Positions 25,188 through 33,790 of a stretch of 64,000 bases of DNA are shown here, one piece after another; positions within the stretch are counted from its first letter, which is position 1; each line of letters starts with the position of its first letter. This DNA comes from Haloarcula salina. Its GTDB lineage: Archaea; Halobacteriota; Halobacteria; Halobacteriales; Haloarculaceae. The DNA lies in contig NZ_WRXL01000003.1 in NCBI RefSeq assembly GCF_010119195.1, positions 171,539 through 235,538 of the forward strand, given 5' to 3'. The notes beneath the pieces are model-generated. The model saw nothing but the letters and a program-made list of their open reading frames with translations. It was not told the DNA's origin and made no database searches. The translations under genes were made by a program, and so were the position numbers.

Positions 25188-27398
25188 TCAGTCGGCCGGT
25201 TCGCTCCGGCGATCCGACGTGCGTCGACCGCCGAGCGTGTACACCCAGAGGATGCCCAGGCCGAGCAGGTACGAAAGCGCCGTCGGGATGCCGACGATGA
25301 ACATGGTGAAGATGCCGCTCGGCGAGAGGATGGCCGAGAGCGCGACGATGGCGATGACGACCTCGCGCCAGCGCTCGTACATCAGGCGGAAGGGGATGAT
25401 GCCGGCGCGGTGGAACAGGAACATCGTCACCGGAATCTCGGCCAGCAGGCCGATGCCGATGGTGAGGAAGAACACGAGCCAGCCGAACTTGCTCACCCGG
25501 TAGGCGATGACCATGTTGGAGTTCAGCTGGTCGTAGGCGATGGCCGAGATGGTCATCGGCGCGACGTAGAGGAAGCCGAGCAGGCTCCCGCCGATGAGCG
25601 CGAGGAACAGCGTGCCGCCCCAGACTCCGAGGATGTTCCGGTTCCCGACGACGAAGCCGCGCTCGCGCAGGGCCGGCCAGGCGAAGTACAGCACGACCGG
25701 GATGACCGACACCGCGCCGAGGATGGTCGAGAACTTGACGATGAACACCAGGTGCTCGACGGGGTGGAGCGTGACGATGCTCACGTCGGCGGCCATCTCC
25801 GGCGGCAGCCGGCTGACGAACGTCCGCTGGATGCGGCCGATGCCGCCCTGGTAGAGGAAGATGAAGCCGGCGGCGAGGACGAAGCCGAAGATGCCGAGGA
25901 TGACGAACGCCCGCGAGGCCAGCGCGCTGAGGATGAACTGGATGTCGTAGTAGTAGCCGCCGATGTCGTCCTCGGTGGTCTCGTCCTCGGTGAAGGCGTC
26001 GGCCATGCCGGCGGCAGTGGAGGTGAACAGTCCGCCCTCGTCCTCGTCGTCCGCCGCCGCGCCCTCGCCGTCGGCCGCGCCGTCGTCGGCCGGCACCTCG
26101 TCGGCGTCCACGTCGTCCTCGTGGACCATGTCCCAGCGGTCGAGGACGGCCTTTGCCTTCTCGCGGTCGTCGTTCGCGAGGGCGGTGTCGGCGTGGGCCA
26201 GCGCCTCGTGTTCGGCCATCTCCTCGAACACCTCGGGCGGGGCGACCTCGACGGCCGCGGCGTCGAGTTCGCCGACGTCGATGGCCGACGGGTCGCCGAC
26301 GGCGCTGCCCGGGCTGTGCTCGGCCAGCGCGCCCAGGACGTGGTAGTACAGCACCGCGACGGCCCCCAGAAGGCCGACCGCGGCGGCGACGATGATCGCC
26401 GTCGTCTCGACCGGAAGCCCGAACAGCGCCGGCGGTTGGATATCGCCGGTGAGTCGGTCCGACGGGAACCAGGCGCCGAAGGCCCGGACGTACTGGAACG
26501 CCGGCGTCGCGAGCAGGTAGTACACCGCGCCGCCGCTGACGACGGCTCCGCCGAGGATCGTGTTCCAGTGCCGGCGGGCGACCGCCGGCGTGCTCACCAG
26601 GTCGCCGGAGCGCCTGATGAGGACGGCGAGCTTCGACAGCGCGAGGCTGAGGCCGTAGAGCCCACACAGCGGCGCGGCCCACATGATCTGGGTGAAGGGG
26701 TCCGGCGGCGAGAACAGCGCGCCGAAGGCGAAGATTCCGAGCACCGCGTAGCGCCACTTGTCGCGGAACGTCTCGTAGGGGACGATCTCCGTATAGGAGA
26801 GCACCGTCATCACGAGCGGCAACTGGGCGGCGAGCCCGAAGGAGACGGCCAGCAGGAAGACGAACTGGAACCACTTGACGATGGAGTACTGCGGCGTGAA
26901 CCCGGCGGCGTAGGCGTCGCCGGCCAGGAAGTTGAACATCAGCGGGAAGAACAGCTCGTAGGCGTAGGCGACGCCGCCGACGAACAGGCTCAGACTGATC
27001 GTGACGAACAGCGCGCCCTTCCAGACGGGGACGTGCTGGGCGGGCCACCAGCCGCGCTGTCGGAGGCCGTCGCGGCCGAAGTAGATCAGCAACGGCAGGG
27101 CCATGAGGATGCCGACGACGGCACCGATCTTCACCTGCAAGAGAATTACGTCGAAGGGCGTGACCGCGACGACGCTCGTGGCCTCCTGGGTCGTGAGGTC
27201 CATCTGCGAGTACAGGAGGTCGGCCTTGAGCCGGTCCCAGACGCCGTACTGCAGCGCCAGGATAGTTCCCATCATGCCGACGACGAAGACGATGAACACC
27301 TTCTGGAGGTGGACCTGGGCCGAGCGGAGCATCGCACCGAGCGTGGCGCGCCCGCTCTGAACGGTCTGGACGGTGTCCTCGTCGATAGCACTCGCCAT
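25188..27398 (-). CDS. tatC2: Twin-arginine translocase TatC, double-length form (TatCt)
   Basis: A 736-residue fusion of two TatC units, unique to haloarchaea. Each half has about six helices, with conserved loops SPPDPFTQIMWAAPL in the first and LSPSGIFTMFIVGIP in the second. They are joined by extra helices and an acidic cytoplasmic linker around residues 385-480. TatC recognises RR signal peptides and exports folded proteins, the main export route in haloarchaea. ATG 27398 gives MASAIDEDTVQTV. It is divergent from tatC1, a conserved pairing. Confidence 0.93.
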   Translation of the reverse strand: MASAIDEDTVQTVQSGRATLGAMLRSAQVHLQKVFIVFVVGMMGTILALQYGVWDRLKADLLYSQMDLTTQEATSVVAVTPFDVILLQVKIGAVVGILMALPLLIYFGRDGLRQRGWWPAQHVPVWKGALFVTISLSLFVGGVAYAYELFFPLMFNFLAGDAYAAGFTPQYSIVKWFQFVFLLAVSFGLAAQLPLVMTVLSYTEIVPYETFRDKWRYAVLGIFAFGALFSPPDPFTQIMWAAPLCGLYGLSLALSKLAVLIRRSGDLVSTPAVARRHWNTILGGAVVSGGAVYYLLATPAFQYVRAFGAWFPSDRLTGDIQPPALFGLPVETTAIIVAAAVGLLGAVAVLYYHVLGALAEHSPGSAVGDPSAIDVGELDAAAVEVAPPEVFEEMAEHEALAHADTALANDDREKAKAVLDRWDMVHEDDVDADEVPADDGAADGEGAAADDEDEGGLFTSTAAGMADAFTEDETTEDDIGGYYYDIQFILSALASRAFVILGIFGFVLAAGFIFLYQGGIGRIQRTFVSRLPPEMAADVSIVTLHPVEHLVFIVKFSTILGAVSVIPVVLYFAWPALRERGFVVGNRNILGVWGGTLFLALIGGSLLGFLYVAPMTISAIAYDQLNSNMVIAYRVSKFGWLVFFLTIGIGLLAEIPVTMFLFHRAGIIPFRLMYERWREVVIAIVALSAILSPSGIFTMFIVGIPTALSYLLGLGILWVYTLGGRRTSDRRSEPAD

Positions 27399-27502
27399 CT
27401 TTCCTGTGCCTAGCCCAGTGGGCGTTATCAATTTATTCATCGAATCGACACCCACCTCGCGAAAAGAAAGTTTACAACTACCACCGTCTAAATCGCGCCC
27501 AG
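27399..27502. promoter_or_regulatory. Divergent tatC2/tatC1 promoters
   Basis: In 104 bp two TATA-like elements face opposite ways. For tatC2 (minus) TTGATAAC at 27424-27431 is about 27 bases before the ATG. For tatC1 (plus) AAGTTTACAA at 27469-27477 is about 27 bases before the ATG. Both transcripts would be leaderless. No further operator was seen. Confidence 0.55.
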
Positions 27503-29179
27503 ATGGAGGACGGTGACGCAGACGGCGAGCGTCGGGGCCCCGGAGAGTCGGTGCGACCGTCCGACGACGAACGCGGCGGGGCGACCGACCGCCCGGACTG
27601 GAGCGAGGCGGCCGACGGCGACGCGGGGTCCGACGCGACCGAGGACGACGCCCCCGTCACGGACCCCGTCGCCGCCGCCGACGCCGAACGCGACGGTGAG
27701 AGCGATGCGTCCGGTCCGGGATCGACCCCGGCCGGCGGGAACGAGGGCACTGTCGGTTCGCACGCGCTCCCGCCGTCGACGCGGGCCGGCCTGTTCGACC
27801 GCGACCCGGCGGAGATCGAGGCCGCGGTGCCCGCCGACGTGCCGAGCGACTGGGGCGCGACGCCGGCCGCCTCAGCGAGCACCGCCACGGCGTCGGGAGC
27901 GCCGACTGGCGCGTCGTCGGGCTACGGCTCCGACGAGACCGTCCACGAGGGCGCGCCGGACGACGAGGAGATGCCGCTGGCCGACCACGTCGAGGAGATG
28001 GCGATGCGGCTGTTCGTCGTCGTCGGCGTGATGGCCGTCGTCGCCGTCATCGCGCTCCCCTACTCCGACGAACTCATCAACTTCCTGTGGTACTCGTTCC
28101 TCGACGGCCCGGCGGAGGCCTGCGGGCAGGTCGTGACGGACGTCGAGGGCAGTACCGTCGCGGGAGCGGACTGTCCGCACGTCTACAACCCGCTCGCGCT
28201 CATCCTCGCGCGGCTGAAAGTCGCCTCGCTGGTGGGCTTCATCGCGGCTCTGCCCGTGTTCGTCTACCAGACGTACCTGTTCATGCGACCGGGGCTGTAC
28301 CCCCGCGAGCGGCGCTACTACCTCGCGGCCGTCCCGACCAGCCTCGTGCTCGCGGCCGTCGGCGTCGGGTTCGCGTACTTCGCCGTCCTGCGGGCGATGT
28401 TCGACTACTTCATCACGTACTCCGACCGCGCGGCGGACCTCGCCTTCGGCCTGAGCGAGACGTTCAACCTCATCATCCTGATGCTCGGCCTGTTCGCGCT
28501 CATCTTCCAGATCCCGCTGTTCGTGATGCTCGCGGTGATGATGGGCGTGACGACCCGTCAGTGGCTCAAGCAGCGGCGGCTGTACTTCTGGGGCGGGTTC
28601 GCCGCGGTGGCGTTCCTGTTCAGCCCGGACCCGACCGGAATGGCCCCGCTCATGGTCGCGGTGACGATGATCGGCCTGTTCGAGGGGACGCTCCTCCTCC
28701 TGCGCTGGACCGGGAGCAGTTCGCCCGTGCCGACCGCCGACGACCTCGCCGCCCGCCGCCCGATCGCGTGGCTGGCGTTCGCCCTCGCCGGCTACGTCCT
28801 CAGCCCCGCGCCGGTCCCGACGGGCTACTACGAGCAACTCCCCGCCGCCGTCACCGAGACGCTCGCGGCGGTCGGCCTCGGGAACGCCACGCCGATGCTG
28901 GTCGGCGGCGGCATGATCGTCCTGTTCGAGGCGCTGGCGTACCTCAACAAGAACTACTACGGCTCCGTGCGGCTCTGGCGGGGCTTCCGCCGGGCCCGCC
29001 TGCCCGTGTGGGGCGTCGCCATCGTCGTCGGCTACCTCGGCAGCCCGGATCCGACGCTGTTCCGCCTGGTGAACCAGTTCAGCCTCGGCCGGACGGCCGC
29101 CGTCGCCGTCGCCGCCGCGCTCATCGCGCTCTACGAGGTCAGCATCTTCGCCATGCGGCGACGGGCCGCGGAGGCGTGA
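27503..29179 (+). CDS. tatC1: Twin-arginine translocase TatC, single form with long N-tail (TatCo)
   Basis: A 558-residue TatC. Residues 1-155 form an acidic, disordered cytoplasmic extension. The TatC core begins near EMPLADHVEEMAMRLF and carries the conserved FMRPGLYPRERRYY loop, FGLSETFNLI and LFSPDPTGMAPL. Extra helices follow the six-helix core, as in other haloarchaeal TatCo proteins. With tatC2 this gives the complete haloarchaeal pair; TatA genes are not in the window. The stop is one base before the next GTG. Confidence 0.93.
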   Translation: MEDGDADGERRGPGESVRPSDDERGGATDRPDWSEAADGDAGSDATEDDAPVTDPVAAADAERDGESDASGPGSTPAGGNEGTVGSHALPPSTRAGLFDRDPAEIEAAVPADVPSDWGATPAASASTATASGAPTGASSGYGSDETVHEGAPDDEEMPLADHVEEMAMRLFVVVGVMAVVAVIALPYSDELINFLWYSFLDGPAEACGQVVTDVEGSTVAGADCPHVYNPLALILARLKVASLVGFIAALPVFVYQTYLFMRPGLYPRERRYYLAAVPTSLVLAAVGVGFAYFAVLRAMFDYFITYSDRAADLAFGLSETFNLIILMLGLFALIFQIPLFVMLAVMMGVTTRQWLKQRRLYFWGGFAAVAFLFSPDPTGMAPLMVAVTMIGLFEGTLLLLRWTGSSSPVPTADDLAARRPIAWLAFALAGYVLSPAPVPTGYYEQLPAAVTETLAAVGLGNATPMLVGGGMIVLFEALAYLNKNYYGSVRLWRGFRRARLPVWGVAIVVGYLGSPDPTLFRLVNQFSLGRTAAVAVAAALIALYEVSIFAMRRRAAEA

Positions 29180-29180
29180 C

Positions 29181-29807
29181 GTGGGGACCCTGCTCGTCGC
29201 CCGGCACGGCGAGACGACGTGGAACCGCGACGGGCGCGTCCAGGGCTGGGCCCCCAGCCGGCTGACGGACGACGGCCGCCGACAGGCCGCGGCGCTCGGA
29301 GCGTGGCTCGACGACCGCTACGACGTGGACCGCGTCCTCGCCTCCGACCTCGCCCGCACCCGCGACACGGCCGCCGAGGCCCGCGGTGCGGCCGACGGGC
29401 TGCCCGACCCGAGCTACGACGCCGACTGGCGCGAGCGCGGCTTCGGGACCCTTCAGGGCCTGTTCGCCGAGGAGTTGCTCGGCGAGTTCCCCGACCACGA
29501 CCCCGAGGCGAGCGTCATCTCGCTCGACGCCGACCCGGAGAACGGCGAGAGCGTCCGGGCGTTCCGCGGGCGGATCGAGCGGGCGTGGGAGCGGTCGATT
29601 TCGACCACCGGCGGGGGCGAGACGACGCTGGTCGTGACCCACGGCGGCGTCATCAAGGTGCTGCTGGGGAAGCTCACCGACCGCGACCCGGACGCGGCGC
29701 TGGCCGAGGGCTCACAGGATAACTGCGCCGTCAACGAGATTCGCCTCGACGGCGGCCCGGAACTGGTCGGCGAGGAACTGACCGGCTGGCGCGACCTGCT
29801 GGAGTGA
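29181..29807 (+). CDS. Histidine phosphatase family protein
   Basis: A 208-residue phosphoglycerate-mutase-like phosphatase. The RHG motif is VARHGETTWNRDGR (catalytic His9). The second-half histidine is in VVTHGGVIKVLL, and a conserved Glu lies in WRERGFGTLQG. The size suits broad phosphatases such as alpha-ribazole phosphatase or 2-phosphoglycerate mutase homologs. The start is GTG one base after the tatC1 stop, so the gene is likely co-transcribed with tatC1. Substrate unknown. Confidence 0.82.
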   Translation: MGTLLVARHGETTWNRDGRVQGWAPSRLTDDGRRQAAALGAWLDDRYDVDRVLASDLARTRDTAAEARGAADGLPDPSYDADWRERGFGTLQGLFAEELLGEFPDHDPEASVISLDADPENGESVRAFRGRIERAWERSISTTGGGETTLVVTHGGVIKVLLGKLTDRDPDAALAEGSQDNCAVNEIRLDGGPELVGEELTGWRDLLE

Positions 29808-29813
29808 GCGCCG

Positions 29814-30686
29814 TCAGTCGACCGAGGGGTACTCGGCGTCGAACACGTCGCTGACCACGTCCTCCTCGGCCTGTCCCTCCTCTTCCGGGCTGACGCTTCC
29901 GGTCTGGTAGCCGTGGAGGTCGAGCGTCACGTGGTCGAAGCCGCAGTCCTCGACGTGGTCGCGGGCGGCCCGGACGAAGTCGGGGTCCAGCGCGGTCTCG
30001 AGTTCCGCCTCGCCGACCTCGATTCGGGCGAGGCCGTCGTGGTCGCGCACCCGGAACTGCTCGAAGCCCCAGGTCCGCAGGAGGCGCTCGGCCTTCTCGA
30101 CCCGCGAGAGGCGTTCCTCGGTCACTTCGAGGCCGGTCGGGATGCGCGAGGAGAGGCAGGCCATCGAGGGCTTGTCGGCGACCGAGAGGTCGTACTCGCG
30201 GGCGATCTCGCGGACCTCCTCCTTGTCGATGTCGTGTTCCAAGAGCGGCGAGTAGGCGTCCAGTTCCTCCACGGCGCGCAGGCCGGGCCGGTGGCCCTCG
30301 CCCACGTCGGAGGCGTTCGTGCCGTCGCAGACCACGTCGATGCCGAGTTCTCGGGCGCGGTCGTACATCGCACCCAGGCGCATCGACCGGCAGTGATAAC
30401 AGCGCATGTCGTCGTTCTGCATGAACTCGTCGCTACTGAGCTCGGAGAACTCCACGATCTCGTGGCGGATGCCGATCTCCTCGGCGACCCGGGTGGCGTC
30501 CTCCAGTTCGGCGGCGGGCAGCGTCTCGGACTTGGCGGTGCAGGCGACGGCGTCGTCGCCGAGGGCGTCCTGGGCCAGCGCGGCGACGACGCTCGAGTCC
30601 ACACCGCCGGAGAAGGCGATGAGCACGCCGTCGCGCGATTCGAGGTCCTCGCGAGCGGCCGCCAGCTTCTCCGCGACAGCAGACAT
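29814..30686 (-). CDS. larE: ATP-dependent sacrificial sulfur transferase LarE
   Basis: A 290-residue PP-loop protein. The ATP-pyrophosphatase loop is AFSGGVDSSVV near residues 24-34. A conserved Cys pair occurs in DMRCYHCRSMRLGAM, and the later segment KPSMACLSSRIPTG carries another. LarE sulfurates the nicotinate-derived nickel-pincer cofactor of lactate racemase. larA, larB and larC are not in the window, so it may serve a distant lar locus or another sulfur-transfer role. ATG 30686 fits; upstream reading overlaps the divergent gene's promoter. Confidence 0.85.
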   Translation of the reverse strand: MSAVAEKLAAAREDLESRDGVLIAFSGGVDSSVVAALAQDALGDDAVACTAKSETLPAAELEDATRVAEEIGIRHEIVEFSELSSDEFMQNDDMRCYHCRSMRLGAMYDRARELGIDVVCDGTNASDVGEGHRPGLRAVEELDAYSPLLEHDIDKEEVREIAREYDLSVADKPSMACLSSRIPTGLEVTEERLSRVEKAERLLRTWGFEQFRVRDHDGLARIEVGEAELETALDPDFVRAARDHVEDCGFDHVTLDLHGYQTGSVSPEEEGQAEEDVVSDVFDAEYPSVD

Positions 30687-30781
30687 GGACTCTCCTTCTC
30701 GGTGGACGGCAAAAACGCCTTCGCGTTCCGGCTCCACGGCGACGGCTGCGGCGGCGACGGGTTTTTTCTCGCTGGCGTCGA

Positions 30782-32833
30782 ATGAGCGGGCAGATGGAGC
30801 TCGAATCGGTCCCGGGCGTCGGGGCGAAGACGGCCGCGGCGCTCCGGGAACTGGACGACCCGGAAGCGGCGCTGCGCGACGGCGACGTGGCCTCGCTCGC
30901 TCGCGCACCGGGGGTCAGCGAGGGGCGGGCGGCCCGCATCGCCCGGGGCGCGATCCGCGCCGAGCACGACGACCCGGGCGGGTTCGCCGCGACGACCCGG
31001 GCGAGAGAGATTCACGAGGCCGCGCTCGGCCTGCTCACCGAACGGACGGTCACCGACTACGCCGCCAAGCGCCTGGAGACGATCTACCCGAGCGGCGTCC
31101 GGAGCCGCATCGAGGAGGTCCGGGCGTTCGCCGAGGCGGCGATGGAGCGCGAGCCCGACGCGGCCGTCGCCGAGGCGCTGGAGTCCGTCGAGCCGCTCGC
31201 CGAACCCGGCGACGTGCGCGTCCGCGACCGGTGTCTGGCGACGCGGGACGCAGAGCGCTACGCCGACGCGCAGGCGGCCGTCCCCGAGGTGAGCGTCGAG
31301 GTCGTCGACGACGCCCGTCAGCTGGCCGAACTCGCCCGCTCGTACTCGACCGTCGTCGCGCTGGACGAGGCCTTCGCCGGCGTCGACGTGGACGGCGACG
31401 TGCGCGTCGAGCCAGACGCGCTGTCGGAGCCGGCGTCCGTCGTCCCCGAGCGCGTGCTGACCTTCTTCGCGCGCAACCGCGACCGGATCCGGGCCGCGGC
31501 CGAGGTCCACCGCGTCGCCGGCCTCGACGCGCCCTGTGACCTCGACGCGCTGCTGTCGGCGCTCGACCAGCTCGACGACGACGGGGGCGTCCGCGGCGAC
31601 GACGAACTGGACCGCCTCGCCACCGCGGTCGACGACCTCGACGCCGCCGTCTCGACCGCCGAGAGCGCCGCCAACGACCACCTCCGGGAGGCCATCGAAG
31701 AGCAGGACGTGACCATCGAGGGGACGGACTTGCTGTCGCTGGTCGAGCGCGGGGCGGGCGTCGACTCGCTCTTGCAGCGCGAACTCGCCGACGAGTACGC
31801 CGCCGCCGTCGAGAAGGCCCGCGACCGCCTCGTGGACGCGCTCGAACTGCGCGACACCGAGGCGACGGCGCGGCGGGCGTTCCCCGACGAACCCACGTAC
31901 CCGGTCGAGCGCGACGAGGGCGTCGTCGGACGACTCCGCGAGGAGCTGACCGCGGCGCGCGACCGGCGCGCGACCCGGCGAAAGCGGGGCCTGGCGGACG
32001 ACCTCGCCGAGATGCGCGCCGACGCGGAGACGCTCGTGGACGCGGCGCTCGAACTCGACGTGGAGCTCGCTGTGGCCCGCTTCGCCGCCGACTTCGAGTG
32101 TACGATGCCGGAGCTGACCGACGACGGGGGGTTCGAAATCGAGGGCGGGCGCTCGCCCCTGCTGGACGTGCCCTTCGAGGCCGTCGAGCCGGTCGACTAC
32201 GCCGTCGACGGGGTGACGGTCCTCTCGGGGGTCAACAGCGGCGGGAAGACCTCCACGCTCGACCTCGTCGCGCTGGTGACGACGCTCGCGCACATGGGCC
32301 TGCCCGTTCCCGCGGACGCCGCCCGGGTCGGCCGCGTCTCGGAGCTGCACTACCACGCCAAGACGCAGGGGACGCTCGACGCCGGCGCGTTCGAGGCGAC
32401 GCTCCGGGAGTTCGGGGACCTGGTGAGCGAGATCGACCGTCGATCGACCTCGGACGCAGCGAGCGGGGCACCCGCGAGCAGCGACGTGAGCGCCGAGCGA
32501 CCGGTGCTGGTGCTCGTCGACGAACTCGAGTCCATCACGGAGCCCGGCGCGGCGGCGACCATCGTCGCCGGCATCCTCGAATCGCTGACCGAGCGCGAGG
32601 CGACGGCCGTCTTCGTCTCCCACCTCGCCGAGGACATCCGCGAGGCGGCCGACGCCGACCTCGCTATCGACGGCATCGAGGCGGAGGGACTGGTCGATGG
32701 CGAACTGCGGGTGAACCGCTCGCCGGTCAAGGGCAAGCTCGCCCGCTCCACGCCGGAGCTCATCGTCGAGAAGCTGGCCGACGACGGAGGAGACGACGGC
32801 TTCTACGGCGACCTGCTCTCGAAGTTCGAGTAG
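30782..32833 (+). CDS. MutS-like DNA repair ATPase with N-terminal HhH
   Basis: A 683-residue protein of the archaeal MutS-homolog group. Residues 5-60 form helix-hairpin-helix repeats (VPGVGAKTAAALRE and APGVSEGRAARIARG). A long helical lever region spans about 90-450, with acidic coiled segments. The MutS ATPase has Walker A SGVNSGGKTST near 480, Walker B VLVLVDELESIT near 576 and the FVSHLAEDI histidine. It lacks the mismatch-binding domain of MutS1 and resembles MutS2/MutS5-type proteins acting on branched DNA. The target is inferred. Confidence 0.78.
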   Translation: MSGQMELESVPGVGAKTAAALRELDDPEAALRDGDVASLARAPGVSEGRAARIARGAIRAEHDDPGGFAATTRAREIHEAALGLLTERTVTDYAAKRLETIYPSGVRSRIEEVRAFAEAAMEREPDAAVAEALESVEPLAEPGDVRVRDRCLATRDAERYADAQAAVPEVSVEVVDDARQLAELARSYSTVVALDEAFAGVDVDGDVRVEPDALSEPASVVPERVLTFFARNRDRIRAAAEVHRVAGLDAPCDLDALLSALDQLDDDGGVRGDDELDRLATAVDDLDAAVSTAESAANDHLREAIEEQDVTIEGTDLLSLVERGAGVDSLLQRELADEYAAAVEKARDRLVDALELRDTEATARRAFPDEPTYPVERDEGVVGRLREELTAARDRRATRRKRGLADDLAEMRADAETLVDAALELDVELAVARFAADFECTMPELTDDGGFEIEGGRSPLLDVPFEAVEPVDYAVDGVTVLSGVNSGGKTSTLDLVALVTTLAHMGLPVPADAARVGRVSELHYHAKTQGTLDAGAFEATLREFGDLVSEIDRRSTSDAASGAPASSDVSAERPVLVLVDELESITEPGAAATIVAGILESLTEREATAVFVSHLAEDIREAADADLAIDGIEAEGLVDGELRVNRSPVKGKLARSTPELIVEKLADDGGDDGFYGDLLSKFE

Positions 32834-32912
32834 CGGGAGCCAATGACCCGTCTCGGGGACCCCACACTGACTTCGTTCCCTAGGTCACCACGAGCGGGCG
32901 TTCCCACTCACA

Positions 32913-32932
32913 GTGACGAGGTCACAAAAAAA
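32913..32932. terminator. Hairpin plus poly-A/T, bidirectional terminator
   Basis: GTGAC, loop GAG, GTCAC at 32913-32925 is followed by seven A. Read on the minus strand this gives T7 just past the end of the 32955 gene. The element sits in the 121-bp convergent gap and probably terminates the surface-protein operon, and perhaps the MutS-like gene. The rest of the gap holds nothing. Confidence 0.6.
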
Positions 32933-32954
32933 CGGGGAAATCGTGGTGTTACGA

Positions 32955-33749
32955 TTACGCGGCGTGTCGCCGTGAGAACACTGCAGCGGACAGAACGGCG
33001 ATCAGCCCGGCTACGACCGTGAACCCGGGGCCGCTACCGCTCGTCGTGGGCTCGGTTGGCGATCCGGTTTCGGATTCGGTCTCGTCGTCACCGCTATCAG
33101 GACCATCACCGTCGTCACCCGCGGTCGTTTCGACTGCCGTTTGCGTTTCGGTCTGGTCGGTATCGACGGGCGTGGCCGTCTCAGTCGCAGTCTCGGTTTC
33201 GTCATCGCCATCGCCAGCGTCGGCATCGTCGGTCGTGGTCTCGGTGGTGGCCTCGTCGCTGCCACCGCCGCCACCGCCGCCACCGCCGCCAGCACCGCCA
33301 GCGCCGCCGTCGCCGCTATCACTACCGTCGCCGCCGTCACTACCGTCGCTGCCATCACTGCCATCACTACCGTCGCCGTCGTTACCGCCAGACGACACCG
33401 TGATGGTGAAGTCGAACTCCTGTGACGCCCCGCTCTCGTAGGGCGTCGTCGACGACTTGCTCTGTACCGATATCGTCAGCGTCTCGCCGTCGTCTCCCTC
33501 TGACGCGGGGAACTCGATCTCGTAGTATCCGTCGCTGTCCGTCGTTGCCGTGTAGCTGTTCCCAGCGGGGTCTTCGACGGTGACCGTCTCACCCTCGACG
33601 ACATCCCCGTTCTGGTCAGTCACGGTTCCGAACACTTCGTGGGGCGGGCTCGGAACCGCGGCAGCGGTCGCTGGCGCGAGCGCCGTCAGGACGACGAACG
33701 CGACGACCAGACACCGCAAGCCACGACTAGTCCGTGTATTCTGTGTCAT
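32955..33749 (-). CDS. Secreted PGF-CTERM protein with carboxypeptidase-regulatory-like domain
   Basis: A 264-residue exported protein. The Sec signal is about LRCLVVAFVVLTALAPATAAA. A small beta-sandwich (FGTVTDQNGDVVEGETVTVE, then TATTDSDGYYEIEF) resembles the carboxypeptidase regulatory-like fold. A Gly/Ser/Asp linker with GSDGSDGSDG runs and nine consecutive Gly, then Thr/Glu repeats, follows. The C-terminus GPGFTVVAGLIAVLSAAVFSRRHAA is a PGF-CTERM. It follows the giant surface protein by 41 bp on the same strand. ATG 33749 is preferred; a GTG at 33758 is possible. Confidence 0.75.
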   Translation of the reverse strand: MTQNTRTSRGLRCLVVAFVVLTALAPATAAAVPSPPHEVFGTVTDQNGDVVEGETVTVEDPAGNSYTATTDSDGYYEIEFPASEGDDGETLTISVQSKSSTTPYESGASQEFDFTITVSSGGNDGDGSDGSDGSDGSDGGDGSDSGDGGAGGAGGGGGGGGGGSDEATTETTTDDADAGDGDDETETATETATPVDTDQTETQTAVETTAGDDGDGPDSGDDETESETGSPTEPTTSGSGPGFTVVAGLIAVLSAAVFSRRHAA

Positions 33750-33790
33750 GTATTGCACTCCTAAAAATTGGGAAGTTGAGATCGCGCCGC

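Noticed and set aside
24925..27048. 707-residue frame covering the RHH gene and running into tatC2
   Set aside because: Only its last 58 residues (from MPKISVEV) are haloarchaeal; the rest is Arg-rich and out of frame with tatC2.
30122..32623. 833-residue frame opposite the MutS-like gene
   Set aside because: Shadow of the MutS-like gene and larE; no domain, strongly basic.
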